DNA of 64,000 bases from Pseudomonadales bacterium (GCA_019634925.1 JAHCAL010000001.1:124001-188000), one strand, 5' to 3'. Positions 1 to 8,880 are shown, counted from the stretch's first letter. A program made the numbers and translations. The notes: generated from the letters alone by a model not told the origin.

Positions 1-530
1 TCCTGCTCGACAGTCTCGGCCGCACGGTGACGCATCCGCAGCTGACGCTGCGCGAGGTGCCGCACCTTCCGTGCCGGATGGGCAGCGCCGCGTTCGACGG
101 CGACGGGGTCGCGACCCGCGCCAAGGCGTTCATCGCGCGGGGGGTGGTGGAAAGCTACGTCCTGTCGGCCTATTCGGCGCGCCGCCTCGGTCTCGCGCCC
201 ACCGGCAATGCCGGCGGCGTGTTCAACCTGCTCGTCGAAGGCGACGTCCGGCCGGTGCCGGAACTGCTGCGCGCCATGGGGCGCGGTCTCGTGGTCACGG
301 AACTGATGGGACAGGGCGTCAACGGCGTGACCGGGGACTACTCGCGCGGCGCCGCGGGATTCTGGGTGGAGGACGGCGCGATCGTGTACCCGGTCGACGG
401 GATCACCATCGCCGGCAACCTGAAGGACATGTTTCGCGAGCTCGTCCACGTGGGTGACGACCCGGACCTGCGTGGCAACGTCTGCGCGCCGAGTCTCCTG
501 ATCGGTGCCATGACGGTCGCCGGCACCTGA
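1..530 (+). CDS. pmbA: PmbA/TldE, TldD-PmbA protease subunit (C-terminal part)
   Basis: The frame is open from the window edge and ends at 530, leaving about 175 C-terminal residues of PmbA (TldE). PmbA is the non-catalytic partner of the metalloprotease TldD, which processes small peptides such as microcins and CcdA-type antitoxins in the cytosol. Seen here: the family's glycine-rich C-terminal block (TGNAGGVFNL), then GVTGDYSRGAAGFWVEDG and the terminal PVDGITIAGNLKDMF. The order and spacing match E. coli PmbA. It runs convergently into mgtE with a 21 nt gap. The start lies outside the window. The assignment is firm because the C-terminal motifs are diagnostic. The CcdA link is notable because a ccdA remnant lies at 51152. 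Confidence 0.93.
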   Translation, partial: LLDSLGRTVTHPQLTLREVPHLPCRMGSAAFDGDGVATRAKAFIARGVVESYVLSAYSARRLGLAPTGNAGGVFNLLVEGDVRPVPELLRAMGRGLVVTELMGQGVNGVTGDYSRGAAGFWVEDGAIVYPVDGITIAGNLKDMFRELVHVGDDPDLRGNVCAPSLLIGAMTVAGT

Positions 531-551
531 GCCCGGCCGGCGCGGGCCGCG

Positions 552-1901
552 CTACAGGTAGACCAGCGTCGCGAGGCCGAGAAAGACGAAGAATCCGGTC
601 ACGTCGGTGATCGTCATCAGCACGACCCCCCCGGCGATCGCGGGGTCGATGTCGAGGCGCTTGAGTATCCCCGGCAGGACGCTGCCGACCAGCCCGGCCA
701 TCAGCAGGTTGATGATCAGCGCCGCGGCGATGATGGCACCGAGCAGCAGGTCGTCGAAGACGAAGGCGGCGACCGAGGCGACCAGGGTCGCGAGCATGAT
801 GCCGTTCAGCGCGGCGACGGCGAGCTCGCGGGTCAGCAGGTAGCGCAGGTTGCCACGTTTGATCTGGCCGAGCGCCATGCCGCGGATCACCAGCACCAGC
901 ACCTGGCTGCCGGCGACGCCGCCCATGCTGGCCACCAGCGGCATGAGGACCGCGAGCGCGACGACCTGCGCGATGGTGTCCTCGAACAGGTTGATCACCG
1001 ACGCCGCGAAGAATGCGGCGAGCAGGTTGATGCCGAGCCACAGCGAGCGGCGCCGGACCGAGCGCATGATCGGCGCGAAGGTGTCTTCTTCGGTGTCGAG
1101 GCCTGCGGAGGCCAGCATGGCCTCGTCGGCGTCCTCCAGGATGACGTCGACCACGTCGTCGATGGTGATCCGGCCGAGCACCTGGCCGCGCGCGTCGACG
1201 ACCGGGGCCGAGACCAGGTCACGCTCGGAGAAGATCCGTGCGACCTCGGTGTCCGACATGTCCACGCGGATCGCCACCGCATCGGTGTCCATGATCTCGC
1301 GCACCGTGACCGTCGGGTCCGACGTGAGCAGGCGTGCGATCGGCACGACGCCGAGGTACTCGCCCTGCGTATTCACCGCGATCAGCGCGTCGAGCGCGTC
1401 GGGCAGTTCCTTGCGCAGCCTGAGGTAGCGCAGCACGAGTTCGACCGAATGGCGCGGCTGCACCGTGATCGCGTCGGTATTCATCAGGCCGCCGGCGCTG
1501 TCCTCGGGCCAGGACAGGATCGCCTCGACGCGCGCGCGGTCGCTCGCGTCCATGCCTGCCAGCACTTCCTGCGTCAGGGTGGCCGGCAACTGCTGGAGAA
1601 TGTCGACGAAATCGTCGAAGTCCATCGCCTCGAGCGCGGCGACCAGGTCGGTCGCGTCCATGGTCTCGAGGAAGCTCGCGCGCACGTCGTCGCCCAGATA
1701 CTGCAGCGCCTGGTACCCCGCCTCCTCGTCGAGCAGCTCCCACAGCACCCAGCGCACGTCCGGGGTCGAGGAGGTCAGCAGGTTGGCGACTTCCTGCGGG
1801 GTCAGTGACTCGAGCAGGATCCGGGTCTCTTCGAGCGTACCGGCGCCGAACGACTCGATGACCTGATCCAGCCGGTGCTGCAGGTGCGTGCCGCGCGCCA
1901 C
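552..1901 (-). CDS. mgtE: MgtE-type magnesium transporter/channel
   Basis: 449 residues, the usual MgtE length. The order is an N-terminal alpha-helical MgtE_N domain (residues about 30-130), two CBS domains (about 135-255) with the QGEYLGVVP and GRITIDDVVDVI blocks, and a C-terminal membrane domain of about five helices starting near residue 290. The signature PLVASMGGVAGSQ of the pore domain is present. MgtE is a Mg2+-gated inner-membrane channel whose cytosolic domains close the pore when Mg2+ is plentiful. The start is GTG, 6 nt after the HPr stop, with GGAG inside the end of the HPr gene as ribosome site. It is probably the last gene of the HPr-containing transcript. Location next to PTS-Ntr genes is common in gammaproteobacteria. 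Confidence 0.95.
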   Translation of the reverse strand: MARGTHLQHRLDQVIESFGAGTLEETRILLESLTPQEVANLLTSSTPDVRWVLWELLDEEAGYQALQYLGDDVRASFLETMDATDLVAALEAMDFDDFVDILQQLPATLTQEVLAGMDASDRARVEAILSWPEDSAGGLMNTDAITVQPRHSVELVLRYLRLRKELPDALDALIAVNTQGEYLGVVPIARLLTSDPTVTVREIMDTDAVAIRVDMSDTEVARIFSERDLVSAPVVDARGQVLGRITIDDVVDVILEDADEAMLASAGLDTEEDTFAPIMRSVRRRSLWLGINLLAAFFAASVINLFEDTIAQVVALAVLMPLVASMGGVAGSQVLVLVIRGMALGQIKRGNLRYLLTRELAVAALNGIMLATLVASVAAFVFDDLLLGAIIAAALIINLLMAGLVGSVLPGILKRLDIDPAIAGGVVLMTITDVTGFFVFLGLATLVYL

Positions 1902-1907
1902 CGGGCG

Positions 1908-2177
1908 TTACTCCGCTTCGCCGAAGCGGTCCGCGAACAGTGCCTCGATGGCGGCGAGCGCCCGTGTCTCGTCCGCGCCCGACACGGAGAGTTCCAGCGT
2001 GCTGCCGAGCGGCGCCGCGAGCAGCATGACGCTCATGATGTTCTTGGCGTCGGCCCGGGTCGTGCCGTAGACCAGCGTCACGTCGCTCTGGAAACCGCGC
2101 GCCAGGTTCACCAGCCTGCTCGCCGCGCGTGCATGCAGCCCCAGGCGGTTGACGATGGTGACGGTCGCTTGCTGCAA
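1908..2177 (-). CDS. ptsO: HPr-family phosphocarrier (NPr type)
   Basis: 89 residues if started at TTG 2177, which has AAGGGA about 7 nt upstream. There is no ATG or GTG at a suitable place, and the frame extends upstream only as an artefact of high GC. The active-site block NRLGLHARAA puts the phospho-acceptor histidine at residue 15, exactly as in HPr. Position 46, the regulatory serine of carbon-uptake HPr, is Asn here. Together with the neighbours rapZ, ptsN and rpoN this points to NPr, the carrier of the nitrogen-related phosphotransferase chain (PtsP to NPr to PtsN), with no sugar transport role. The gene follows rapZ by 17 nt. No EI-Ntr gene is in the window. Confidence 0.9.
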   Translation of the reverse strand: MQQATVTIVNRLGLHARAASRLVNLARGFQSDVTLVYGTTRADAKNIMSVMLLAAPLGSTLELSVSGADETRALAAIEALFADRFGEAE

Positions 2178-2194
2178 GATCCGGTTCCCTTGGG

Positions 2195-3049
2195 TCAGGC
2201 GTCGAGTTCGCGATGGCGCACGAGTACGCCCGCGAACCGCCCGTCGAACCGGGCACGCAGGCGCTCTGCCATGTAGACGCTGCGATGCTGCCCGCCCGTG
2301 CAGCCCAAGGCAACCGTGAGGTAGGTTCGCTGGTCGTTCTCGAAGCGTGGCAGCCAGCGCTCGAGGAACCCGGCGATGTCGTCGAACATCGCGCCGACGT
2401 CGGGACTTTGCTCGAAGAACCGCGCCACCGGCGCGTCCAGGCCGGTCAGGGGATTCAGTTCCGGGATCCAGTAGGGGTTCGGCAGGCACCGGAGATCGAA
2501 GACCAGGTCGGCATCGACCGGCACGCCGAACTTGAACCCGAACGAGCGGAACAACAATGACAACCCGTTGCGCACCTCGCCGATGACCCGGTCCTTGACC
2601 AGTTCTGCGAGCGCGCGTCCGCGCAGCAACGTGGTGTCGATGTTCAGGTCGGCGAGATCGGCGATGCCCTCGAGCAGGTCCCGCTCCGCCTCGATGGCCT
2701 GCAGGAGGTCGGTATGCCGGTTGGTGAGCGGGTGCCGCCGGCGCGTCTCGCTGAAACGCTGGACCAGCGTGGCGCTCGCGGCGTCGAGATAGATGACCTG
2801 GCAGTCGACGTCCATGCGGTCGAGCGACAGCAGGATCTCCGGGAACCGCGCGAGCGACCGGCTGCGCGCGTCGATGCAGACGGCGATGTTGGCATTCTGC
2901 TGGTCCGGGTCGCGCAGCGCGTCGTGCACCAGCGACTGCAGCAGTACGACCGGGAAATTGTCGATGCAGTTGTAGCCGGCGTCCTCGAGCGCGCGCAGCG
3001 CGGTGGTCTTGCCCGATCCCGAACGGCCGCTGATGACGATGAGCCTCAT
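2195..3049 (-). CDS. rapZ: RNase adapter protein RapZ
   Basis: 284 residues, the standard RapZ length. A Walker A motif GRSGSGKT lies at residues 8-15, and the C-terminal domain carries the conserved CTGGQHRSVYMAERL block that binds RNA and glucosamine-6-phosphate. In enterobacteria RapZ brings the sRNA GlmZ to RNase E and so tunes GlmS and cell-wall precursor supply. Outside that group a nucleotide- or metabolite-sensing role is assumed. The ATG overlaps the ptsN stop in an ATGA, so translation is probably coupled. The order rpoN-hpf-ptsN-rapZ-HPr is the conserved gammaproteobacterial one. GlmZ itself is not visible in this window. Confidence 0.95.
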   Translation of the reverse strand: MRLIVISGRSGSGKTTALRALEDAGYNCIDNFPVVLLQSLVHDALRDPDQQNANIAVCIDARSRSLARFPEILLSLDRMDVDCQVIYLDAASATLVQRFSETRRRHPLTNRHTDLLQAIEAERDLLEGIADLADLNIDTTLLRGRALAELVKDRVIGEVRNGLSLLFRSFGFKFGVPVDADLVFDLRCLPNPYWIPELNPLTGLDAPVARFFEQSPDVGAMFDDIAGFLERWLPRFENDQRTYLTVALGCTGGQHRSVYMAERLRARFDGRFAGVLVRHRELDA

Positions 3050-3513
3050 GCGCCCTCGGCGCGCATGATTCCCACGAATTCGTCGAAGAGCGCGTCGCCG
3101 CTGGATTGGTTACGCAGGCGGGTGCGGTAGTCGGGGTTCTGGAAGACACGCGCGAGCGCGGCGAGGGTCTCGAGGTGCGCGCTGGTCTCCTCGGGCGGCA
3201 CCACCAGCACGAAGATCAGGTCCACCGGCTGGTCGTCCAGGGCATCGAATTCGACCGGTTGGGCGAGTTTCAGCAACGCGCCGGTGATGGCGGGACAGGG
3301 CATCCGGCAGTGCGGGATCGCGACGCCTTCGCCGAGCCCGGTGGAGCCGAGCCGCTCGCGGGTCATGAGGCCGTCGAACAGCGCCCTGGCCGAGAGCTCC
3401 GGCACGTGCGCGGCGATCAGGTCGCTCGCGAGCTCCAGCGCGCGCTTGCGCGACTGCGCGCCGACATCGGTCAGCGTGCAGTCGCGCCGCAGGATCCGGG
3501 TGATGTCGACCAT
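3046..3513 (-). CDS. ptsN: PTS IIA-like nitrogen regulatory protein PtsN
   Basis: 155 residues with one EIIA-fructose/mannitol-type domain. The phosphorylated histidine is His68 in the block GEGVAIPHCR. PtsN is the terminal acceptor of the PTS-Ntr chain. In its dephosphorylated form it regulates potassium transport and kinases in studied gammaproteobacteria. It stands between hpf (17 nt gap) and rapZ (4 nt overlap) in the rpoN operon. The ATG start leaves the typical short N-terminus before the first strand. There is nothing unusual in the sequence. Confidence 0.95.
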   Translation of the reverse strand: MVDITRILRRDCTLTDVGAQSRKRALELASDLIAAHVPELSARALFDGLMTRERLGSTGLGEGVAIPHCRMPCPAITGALLKLAQPVEFDALDDQPVDLIFVLVVPPEETSAHLETLAALARVFQNPDYRTRLRNQSSGDALFDEFVGIMRAEGA

Positions 3514-3530
3514 GGCGCGGACAGGCTCCG

Positions 3531-3833
3531 TCAGGCGCGCCCGTGGTGGCGGTCGACGGTCTTTTCCTTGTGCTTGATCAGCTGGCGGTCGAGCTTGTCG
3601 ATCAGCATGTCGATCGCGGCATAGAGATCCTCGCTGTCGGCATCGGCGAACAGTTCGGCACCACTGACATGGATCGTCGCCTCCGCGCGCTGGCGCATCT
3701 TCTCGACCGACAGGACCAGGTGCGCATTGGTGATGTGGTCGTAGTGACGTTCGAGCTTCTGGATCTTTTCCTGGGCGTAATTGCGCAGTGCGTCGGTGAT
3801 GTCGATGTGGTGTCCGGAAATGTTCAGTTGCAT
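3531..3833 (-). CDS. hpf: Ribosome hibernation promoting factor, short form
   Basis: 100 residues, the short HPF/YfiA form without the C-terminal dimerisation domain of long HPF. It begins MQLNISGHHIDITDAL and contains the family segment KLERHYDHITNAHLVLSVEK. It binds the 30S subunit in the mRNA/tRNA channel and helps make inactive 100S ribosomes in stationary phase. It lies 53 nt downstream of rpoN on the same strand, the normal place for hpf. Short HPF is typical of gammaproteobacteria, which fits the overall assignment. Confidence 0.95.
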   Translation of the reverse strand: MQLNISGHHIDITDALRNYAQEKIQKLERHYDHITNAHLVLSVEKMRQRAEATIHVSGAELFADADSEDLYAAIDMLIDKLDRQLIKHKEKTVDRHHGRA

Positions 3834-3886
3834 GAAGAGGTCTCCGTTGGTGATGGACGGGTCGCGGCGGGTTGTCGAGGTCGTAC

Positions 3887-5425
3887 TCAGACCAGCCGCT
3901 TGCGCTCGTTGGATGGCGGAATGGCCAGCGATTCGCGGTACTTGGCGACCGTACGGCGGGCGACGACGATGTTCTGCTCGGCCAGTATTGCCGCGATCTT
4001 GTGGTCGCTCAATGGTTTTCGGGGGTTTTCCTCCGCGGTGAGTTTCCTGATGATGGCGCGGATCGCCGTGCTGGACACCTCGCCACCGGCCTGGGTCGAG
4101 ACGTGACTCGAGAAGAAGTACTTGAGCTCGAAGATCCCGCGCGGGGTATGCATGTACTTGCGGTTGGTGACCCGCGAAATCGTGGATTCATGCATGCTGA
4201 CCGCCTCGGCGATGTCGGCCAGCACCAGCGGTTTCATCGCTTCCGGCCCGTATTCCAGAAACCCGCGCTGGCGCTCGACGATCCGGGTCGCGACCTTGAG
4301 CAGGGTCTCGTTGCGGCTCTGCAGGCTCTTCAGGAACCAGCGCGCTTCCTGCAGGTTGTCCTTCAGATAGACGTTGTCGCTGCTGTTGTCGGCGCGGCGG
4401 ATGAGCGCCGCGTAGGTCTCGTTGATGCGCAGCCGCGGCGTGGCGTCGGCGTTGAGTTCGACGTGCCAGCGGCCGTTGCGGCGGGTCACGAACACGTCCG
4501 GCACGATGTATTCGGCCGCCTCGCTCGCGATCGCGCCGCCGGGCCTTGGATTGAGGCGCTGGATCAGCCGAACCACCTCGGCGAGTGCGTCTTCGGGGAG
4601 CTTCAGGCGCCTGCCGAGGCCCGCGAAGTCGCGATCCCCCAGCAGCCCCAGGTGCTCGCGTACCAGGGTCTGCGCCGCGCCGAGCCACGGGGTGTCGTCC
4701 GGCAGCTGGTGCAGCTGCAGCAGCAGGCACTCCGCGAGATCGCGGGCGCCGACCCCGGCGGGCTCGAACTGCTGGATGCGCTTCAGCACCGCGACCACCT
4801 CGTCGGGCTCGATCGGCTCGGGGCCGTCGGCCGGGTCCGCACTCGGGTCGGCGCCCGCGTCCTGTTCGGCGTTCACGCTCGCGCAGATCTCCTCGATGGA
4901 GCAGGCGAGCAGGCCGTCGTCGTCGATCGAGTCGATGATCGCCTCGCCGATCAGGCGGTCGATGTCGCTCAAGCGGCAGAGATTCAGCTGCGCGCGCAGG
5001 TGATCGTGGAGGCTCGACTCGCTGCTGTTGCGCTGGTCGAGGTCGCGGTCGTCGTCACCGCTGCCCGTGCCGCCCGATCCGGCGCCGTCCTGGAAGATAT
5101 CGTCCCAGTGGGTGTCGATCGGGAGCTCTTCGGGGATGCTCGTGTCGCGGCTGTCGTCCAGCGTCTGCGGGTCGTCGGACGCGGGGTAGGCGGGTTCGTC
5201 GAAATCGTCCGACCCGGACGCCGTACCGGCGGTCGCCGCGTCCGCGGCCGGCGCCGGTGGGTCGCCGAACTCGTCCTCGAGCTCGAGCATCGGATTGGAC
5301 TCCACCGCCTGCTGGATTTCCTGCTGCAGGTCGAGCGTGGACAGCTGCAGGAGCCTGATGGCCTGCTGCAGCTGCGGTGTCATCGTCAGCTGCTGTCCGA
5401 GCTTGAGTGAAAGGGACTGCTTCAT
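3887..5425 (-). CDS. rpoN: RNA polymerase sigma-54 factor RpoN
   Basis: 512 residues. Region I is glutamine and leucine rich ([13 protein letters not shown] then [15 protein letters not shown]) and contacts activators. An acidic linker rich in D, E, S and A spans residues about 48-130. The core-binding domain and the helix-turn-helix follow, and the RpoN box ARRTVAKYR lies near the C-terminus. It directs core polymerase to -24/-12 promoters and needs an AAA+ activator for open complex formation. An exact -24/-12 site occurs upstream of pilA at 49524. The rpoN leader holds a 12 bp tandem repeat (5451-5498). Confidence 0.97.
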   Translation of the reverse strand: MKQSLSLKLGQQLTMTPQLQQAIRLLQLSTLDLQQEIQQAVESNPMLELEDEFGDPPAPAADAATAGTASGSDDFDEPAYPASDDPQTLDDSRDTSIPEELPIDTHWDDIFQDGAGSGGTGSGDDDRDLDQRNSSESSLHDHLRAQLNLCRLSDIDRLIGEAIIDSIDDDGLLACSIEEICASVNAEQDAGADPSADPADGPEPIEPDEVVAVLKRIQQFEPAGVGARDLAECLLLQLHQLPDDTPWLGAAQTLVREHLGLLGDRDFAGLGRRLKLPEDALAEVVRLIQRLNPRPGGAIASEAAEYIVPDVFVTRRNGRWHVELNADATPRLRINETYAALIRRADNSSDNVYLKDNLQEARWFLKSLQSRNETLLKVATRIVERQRGFLEYGPEAMKPLVLADIAEAVSMHESTISRVTNRKYMHTPRGIFELKYFFSSHVSTQAGGEVSSTAIRAIIRKLTAEENPRKPLSDHKIAAILAEQNIVVARRTVAKYRESLAIPPSNERKRLV

Positions 5426-5450
5426 TGGTTCCAGTCGAGCGAACCCGCTA

Positions 5451-5498
5451 GGGTTCCGGTGAAGGTTCCCGCTGGGGTTCCGGTATGGGTTCCGGTTC
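5451..5498. repeat. Four imperfect 12 bp tandem repeats in the rpoN leader
   Basis: Four units start at 5451, 5463, 5475 and 5487. Three carry the same ten bases GGGTTCCGGT and the second is diverged. They lie between lptB and rpoN, 26 nt upstream of the rpoN start, so they fall in the rpoN 5' leader or promoter. The function is unknown. They could be a slippage product or a protein-binding array. A 12 bp period puts the units on nearly the same face of the helix. Confidence 0.8.
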
Positions 5499-5524
5499 GC
5501 CGACGCGCGGCCCGCCTCCCTAAT

Positions 5525-6250
5525 TTATAGTCTGAAGCCCTCGCCAAGGTAGACATTGCGCACCGTCTCGTTCTCGAGTATCGCGGTCGGGCTGCCCTCG
5601 GCGATGATGTAGCCGGCGCTGACGATATACGCGCGATCGCAGATGTCGAGCGTGTCGCGGACGTTGTGGTCGGTGATCAGGACGCCGATGCCGCGCGCCT
5701 TGAGCCGCCGTACTTCCGCCTTGATGTCGGCCACCGAGATCGGATCCACGCCGGCGAACGGTTCGTCGAGCAGCATGAACGCGGGGCGGGTCGCGAGCGC
5801 CCGGGCGATCTCGAGCCGCCGGCGCTCGCCGCCGGACAGCCGTTCGCCGAGGTTGCCGCGCACGCCCTGCAGGTGGAACTCGTCGAGCAGTTTCTCGAGC
5901 GCCGCCTCGCGCGAATCGCGGTCGAGATCCCGGCGCAGTTCCAGGATCGCGCGCAAGTTGTCCTCGGCGGTGAGCCGGCGGAACACGCTGGCCTCCTGCG
6001 GCAGGTAGCCGATGCCGGCGCGTGCGCGTTCGTGCATGGGCGCGTCGGTCAGCTTGCGATCGTCCAGCATGATGTCGCCGGCGTCGGTGCCCAGCAGTCC
6101 GACGATCATGTAGAAACAGGTGGTCTTGCCCGCGCCGTTCGGGCCCAAGAGCCCGACGATCTCGCCGCTGTCGACGTGCAGGCTCACGTCCTCCACCGCG
6201 ACCTTGGTCCGGTAGGCCTTGCGCAGGCGGTTCGCGTGCAGGCGCGGCAT
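5525..6250 (-). CDS. lptB: LPS export ATPase LptB
   Basis: 241 residues, the exact size class of LptB. Walker A is GPNGAGKTT (near residue 36), the ABC signature is [15 protein letters not shown], and Walker B is [14 protein letters not shown]. The dimer powers LptFG to extract LPS from the inner membrane and push it along the LptC-LptA bridge. lptA stops 3 nt before the lptB start, so the two are surely cotranscribed. The order kdsC-lptC-lptA-lptB-rpoN is the conserved one. lptF and lptG are not in this window, as usual. Confidence 0.97.
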   Translation of the reverse strand: MPRLHANRLRKAYRTKVAVEDVSLHVDSGEIVGLLGPNGAGKTTCFYMIVGLLGTDAGDIMLDDRKLTDAPMHERARAGIGYLPQEASVFRRLTAEDNLRAILELRRDLDRDSREAALEKLLDEFHLQGVRGNLGERLSGGERRRLEIARALATRPAFMLLDEPFAGVDPISVADIKAEVRRLKARGIGVLITDHNVRDTLDICDRAYIVSAGYIIAEGSPTAILENETVRNVYLGEGFRL

Positions 6251-6253
6251 CGG

Positions 6254-6847
6254 TCAGCGCTGCCGGGCGGCCGGCTGCAGCACCATGCGCACCGGACTGC
6301 CTTCGCCCGAGACTGCTTCGACCCGACCGGCGACCATGTCGTAGACGATGGTATCGCCGCTGATCTCGTTGCCCTGCTGGCTCAGGAACGCCCCGCCGTG
6401 CAGTTCCAGCCGCTCGTCCCGGGTCAGGTAGGTGATGTTGGTCGCCTGCGCGACGACTTCGCCGCTCGGGTTCTCGAGTTCCTGCCGATAGGTCGCCGGA
6501 CCGCCCTGGGCGACGATGCGCACCACCTTCTGGTCCTCGTATTCCACCGTGATCTGTTCGGCGTCGACGCGCAGCGAGCCCTGATCGACACGCACCGCGC
6601 CGCGGTAGACGATCCGTTCGCTGGTCTGGTCCATTTCGGCCGCGTCGGCGCGGATGTGGATCGGCTGGTCGGCGTCGCCGGGCAGTGCGTGCACGGGGAG
6701 CGCGAACAGGGGCAGTGCGAACAGGGGCAGCGCGAGCGCGCGGGCGAGGAGCGGGCGCCGGCTACTTGAACTGGCCGGGAAGCAGGACGGTCTGCACCGG
6801 GCGCTCGGCCGAGGAGAACAATTTGAGCAGACCACCTTGCAGGTCAC
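6254..6847 (-). CDS. lptA: LPS transport periplasmic protein LptA
   Basis: The OstA-like domain starts at DQPIHIRADAAEMD and follows the family through GAVRVDQGSLRVDAEQITV and NEISGDTIVYDM. LptA polymers form the periplasmic bridge for LPS between LptC and LptD. The start is uncertain. The only in-frame start codons are GTG at 6847 and GTG at 6835, both inside lptC. They leave a long basic, cysteine-containing N-region before the hydrophobic signal core (ALALPLFALPLFALP). An unrecognised non-canonical start nearer the lptC stop at 6762 is possible. The signal core is encoded by a duplicated 15 bp unit at 6700-6729. Confidence 0.88.
   Translation of the reverse strand: MTCKVVCSNCSPRPSARCRPSCFPASSSSRRPLLARALALPLFALPLFALPVHALPGDADQPIHIRADAAEMDQTSERIVYRGAVRVDQGSLRVDAEQITVEYEDQKVVRIVAQGGPATYRQELENPSGEVVAQATNITYLTRDERLELHGGAFLSQQGNEISGDTIVYDMVAGRVEAVSGEGSPVRMVLQPAARQR
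6700..6729. repeat. 15 bp duplication in the LptA signal peptide
   Basis: Two 15 bp units (6700-6714 and 6715-6729) differ at one position and encode LPLFA twice on the minus strand. The duplication lengthens the hydrophobic core of the signal peptide by five residues without breaking the frame. Confidence 0.8.
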
Positions 6848-7394
6848 CTTCCAAACCGGCGGCCGCCGTCCGGCCGAATTCGCCGTCGATGATAACAGCT
6901 TGGTCGGTCTCGGCGTATTGACGATCCGGATAGAGGGTGAGTGAGCTCGTGGTCAGCCGCAGCCGCTCGCGTCGTTCGACGGGCTGCAGCACGACGTCGT
7001 CCTCGAGCCGCACCAGTTCGGCGCCCGCGCCGCTGACGCTCGGTCCGTGCAGCGTGCCGGTCGCCGCGCGGATCTGCCAGGCGTGCCGGTCGCGGTCGTA
7101 GAGGACCAGGTCCGGTGCGGCCAGGGTGGCCAGGCCGTCGCGCTGGAAGTAGCGGATCTCCGCCGAGGTCAGCGCGTACTGCAGGGCGCCGTCGGCGCCG
7201 AACTGGCGCAGCACCGCCGTTTCGACGTGGATGTCCGGTTCCGCGGCAACGGCGCCGAGGTCCGTGGCGTCACGGTCGGGTCCGGCCGCGCGGTTCAGCA
7301 GCAGGGCGCCGGCCGCGATCGCGAGCGCCACCACCGTGCCGTGCAACCAGATGCGCGCCAGGCGGCGCCCGGCATGATCTTCGTAATCGCTCAC
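6762..7394 (-). CDS. lptC: LPS export protein LptC
   Basis: 210 residues from GTG 7394, whose GTGA overlaps the kdsC stop. One N-terminal membrane helix (residues about 14-31, LARIWLHGTVVALAIAAGALL) is followed by a periplasmic OstA-like beta-jellyroll with PDIHVETAVLRQFGADGAL and the C-terminal ADQAVIID-like segment. LptC sits in the LptB2FG complex and hands LPS to LptA. The gene's 3' end overlaps the 5' end annotated for lptA. The reading frame continues upstream of 7394, but only as the shadow of kdsC. Confidence 0.92.
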   Translation of the reverse strand: MSDYEDHAGRRLARIWLHGTVVALAIAAGALLLNRAAGPDRDATDLGAVAAEPDIHVETAVLRQFGADGALQYALTSAEIRYFQRDGLATLAAPDLVLYDRDRHAWQIRAATGTLHGPSVSGAGAELVRLEDDVVLQPVERRERLRLTTSSLTLYPDRQYAETDQAVIIDGEFGRTAAAGLEGDLQGGLLKLFSSAERPVQTVLLPGQFK

Positions 7395-7912
7395 GGGTCG
7401 AACGGCCAGTTGCCGCGGGCGCGGAGCAGGAGTTCCGCGACTTCCCGCGCCACCCCGGCGCCGCCGGGGAGCGTGGTCACGTGGTGGACGTGCCCGTGGG
7501 TCGCCGGGTGCCCGTTCGGCACGCCGATCGCGAAGCCGACCTGCCGGAACAGGGGCAGATCGGGCAGGTCGTCGCCGACGTGGGCGATCTCCGCCGGCGT
7601 GAGGCGCAGTGCCGTGCACAGTTCCGCCAGCGCTTCCGCCTTGTCGGCCACGCCCTGGAAGACGTGCCGGATACCGAGTTCCGCGGCGCGCCGGGCGACC
7701 ATGGCCGAGCGGCGCCCGGTGATCAGCGCGACCTCGATGTCGTACTCCAGCAGGAGCTTGATCGCGCTGCCGTCCTGTACGTGGAACGCCTTGATCTCGT
7801 CGCCCTGCTCCGTGTAGAGCAGCCGGCCGTCGGTCAGTACGCCGTCGACGTCGAAGCTGACCAGCCGGATGGCTGCCGCGCGTGCGCGCACCGACTCGGC
7901 CAGCGACGTCAC
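7391..7912 (-). CDS. kdsC: KDO-8-phosphate phosphatase KdsC
   Basis: 173 residues from GTG 7912, which overlaps the preceding antiporter stop as GTGA. HAD motif I is FDVDGVLTDGR, the basic motif lies in the ADKAEAL region and the metal-binding GDDLPDL is motif IV. It hydrolyses KDO-8-P to KDO for LPS inner core. In most gammaproteobacteria kdsD (arabinose-5-phosphate isomerase) stands between the antiporter and kdsC. Here the two genes overlap directly, so kdsD must be elsewhere or replaced. Confidence 0.95.
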   Translation of the reverse strand: MTSLAESVRARAAAIRLVSFDVDGVLTDGRLLYTEQGDEIKAFHVQDGSAIKLLLEYDIEVALITGRRSAMVARRAAELGIRHVFQGVADKAEALAELCTALRLTPAEIAHVGDDLPDLPLFRQVGFAIGVPNGHPATHGHVHHVTTLPGGAGVAREVAELLLRARGNWPFDP

Positions 7913-8880
7913 GGCAGCGAGATGTGCTGGAACAGCACGTAGTTGTAGCCGATCCAGCCGCACAGGATCACGGCGCCTTCGAAGCGCGTGATCACGGGAC
8001 GCGAGCCGATGGCATAGGCGAACAGCGCGAGCGCGAGGGTCAACGCCAGCATCATGCCGGCATCCCGCCAGAACGCGACATTGTCGAAGAGCGGGGCACT
8101 GATCAGGGCGGGAACGGCCAGCACGGCGAGCAGGTTCAGGATGTTGGAGCCCACCACGTTGCCGATGGCGATCTCGTTCTGCCCCTTGATGGCGGCGCCG
8201 AGCGTCGTGGCGAGTTCCGGCAGGCTGGTGCCGACCGCGATGACCGTCAGCCCGATGATCAGCTGGCTGACGCCGAGCCACAGCGCGATCTCGGTCGCGG
8301 CCCAGACCAGGAGCTGGGCGCTGGCGAGCATCACGATGAGGCCGATGCCGAGCCAGAACCAGGCCTGCCGGGAGCCGAGCTGCGGCAGCTCCTGAAGCTC
8401 TTCCTCCATTTCCTCGGGCAGGGCATCCGGATTGCCACCGCCCTGGCGGGCCAGCCGGTAGAGAATGTACGCGAGGCCGCCGAACAGAATGAGTCCGTCG
8501 ATGCGCGACAGCTCGAGATCGAACATGAGCACCATCGTCACGAACGTGGCCAGCAGCAGCCAGGGCAGCTCCCGGCGCAGGACGCCCTTCGAGAACGGCA
8601 GCGGCGCGACCATGGCGGTCAGGCCGAGCACCAGGCCGATGTTGGCGATGTTGGAGCCGATCGCGTTGCCGATCGCCATGAGCGCGTTGCCGTCGATGGC
8701 GGCCGCGATCGCGACCAGGATTTCCGGCGTCGAGGTGCCGAGCGACACGACGGTGAGGCCGATCAGGAGTTTCGGAACGCCGAGGTTCAGCGCCGTGCTC
8801 GCTGCGCCGGACAGAAACCGGTCGGCACTCCAGATGAGCGTCAGGAAGCCGAAGATGAGCGCGAGCAGAGGAACCCACAT
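7909..8880 (-). CDS. YrbG-like calcium/sodium antiporter (CaCA family)
   Basis: 323 residues from ATG 8880. Two inverted alpha-repeat motifs typical of the CaCA family are visible, SLGTSTPEILVAI in the N-half and AVGTSLPELATTL in the C-half. They lie within about ten hydrophobic segments separated by an acidic central loop (EEMEEELQELPQL). The family exchanges cations across the inner membrane, and E. coli YrbG has no proven substrate. It heads the operon antiporter-kdsC-lptC-lptA-lptB, divergent from mlaF. The open frame upstream of 8880 is low-complexity and is not part of the protein. Confidence 0.92.
   Translation of the reverse strand: MWVPLLALIFGFLTLIWSADRFLSGAASTALNLGVPKLLIGLTVVSLGTSTPEILVAIAAAIDGNALMAIGNAIGSNIANIGLVLGLTAMVAPLPFSKGVLRRELPWLLLATFVTMVLMFDLELSRIDGLILFGGLAYILYRLARQGGGNPDALPEEMEEELQELPQLGSRQAWFWLGIGLIVMLASAQLLVWAATEIALWLGVSQLIIGLTVIAVGTSLPELATTLGAAIKGQNEIAIGNVVGSNILNLLAVLAVPALISAPLFDNVAFWRDAGMMLALTLALALFAYAIGSRPVITRFEGAVILCGWIGYNYVLFQHISLP

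Noticed and set aside
1908..2177. A defective HPr because residue 46 is not Ser
   Set aside because: NPr-type carriers of the nitrogen PTS normally lack the regulatory serine; His15 is intact.
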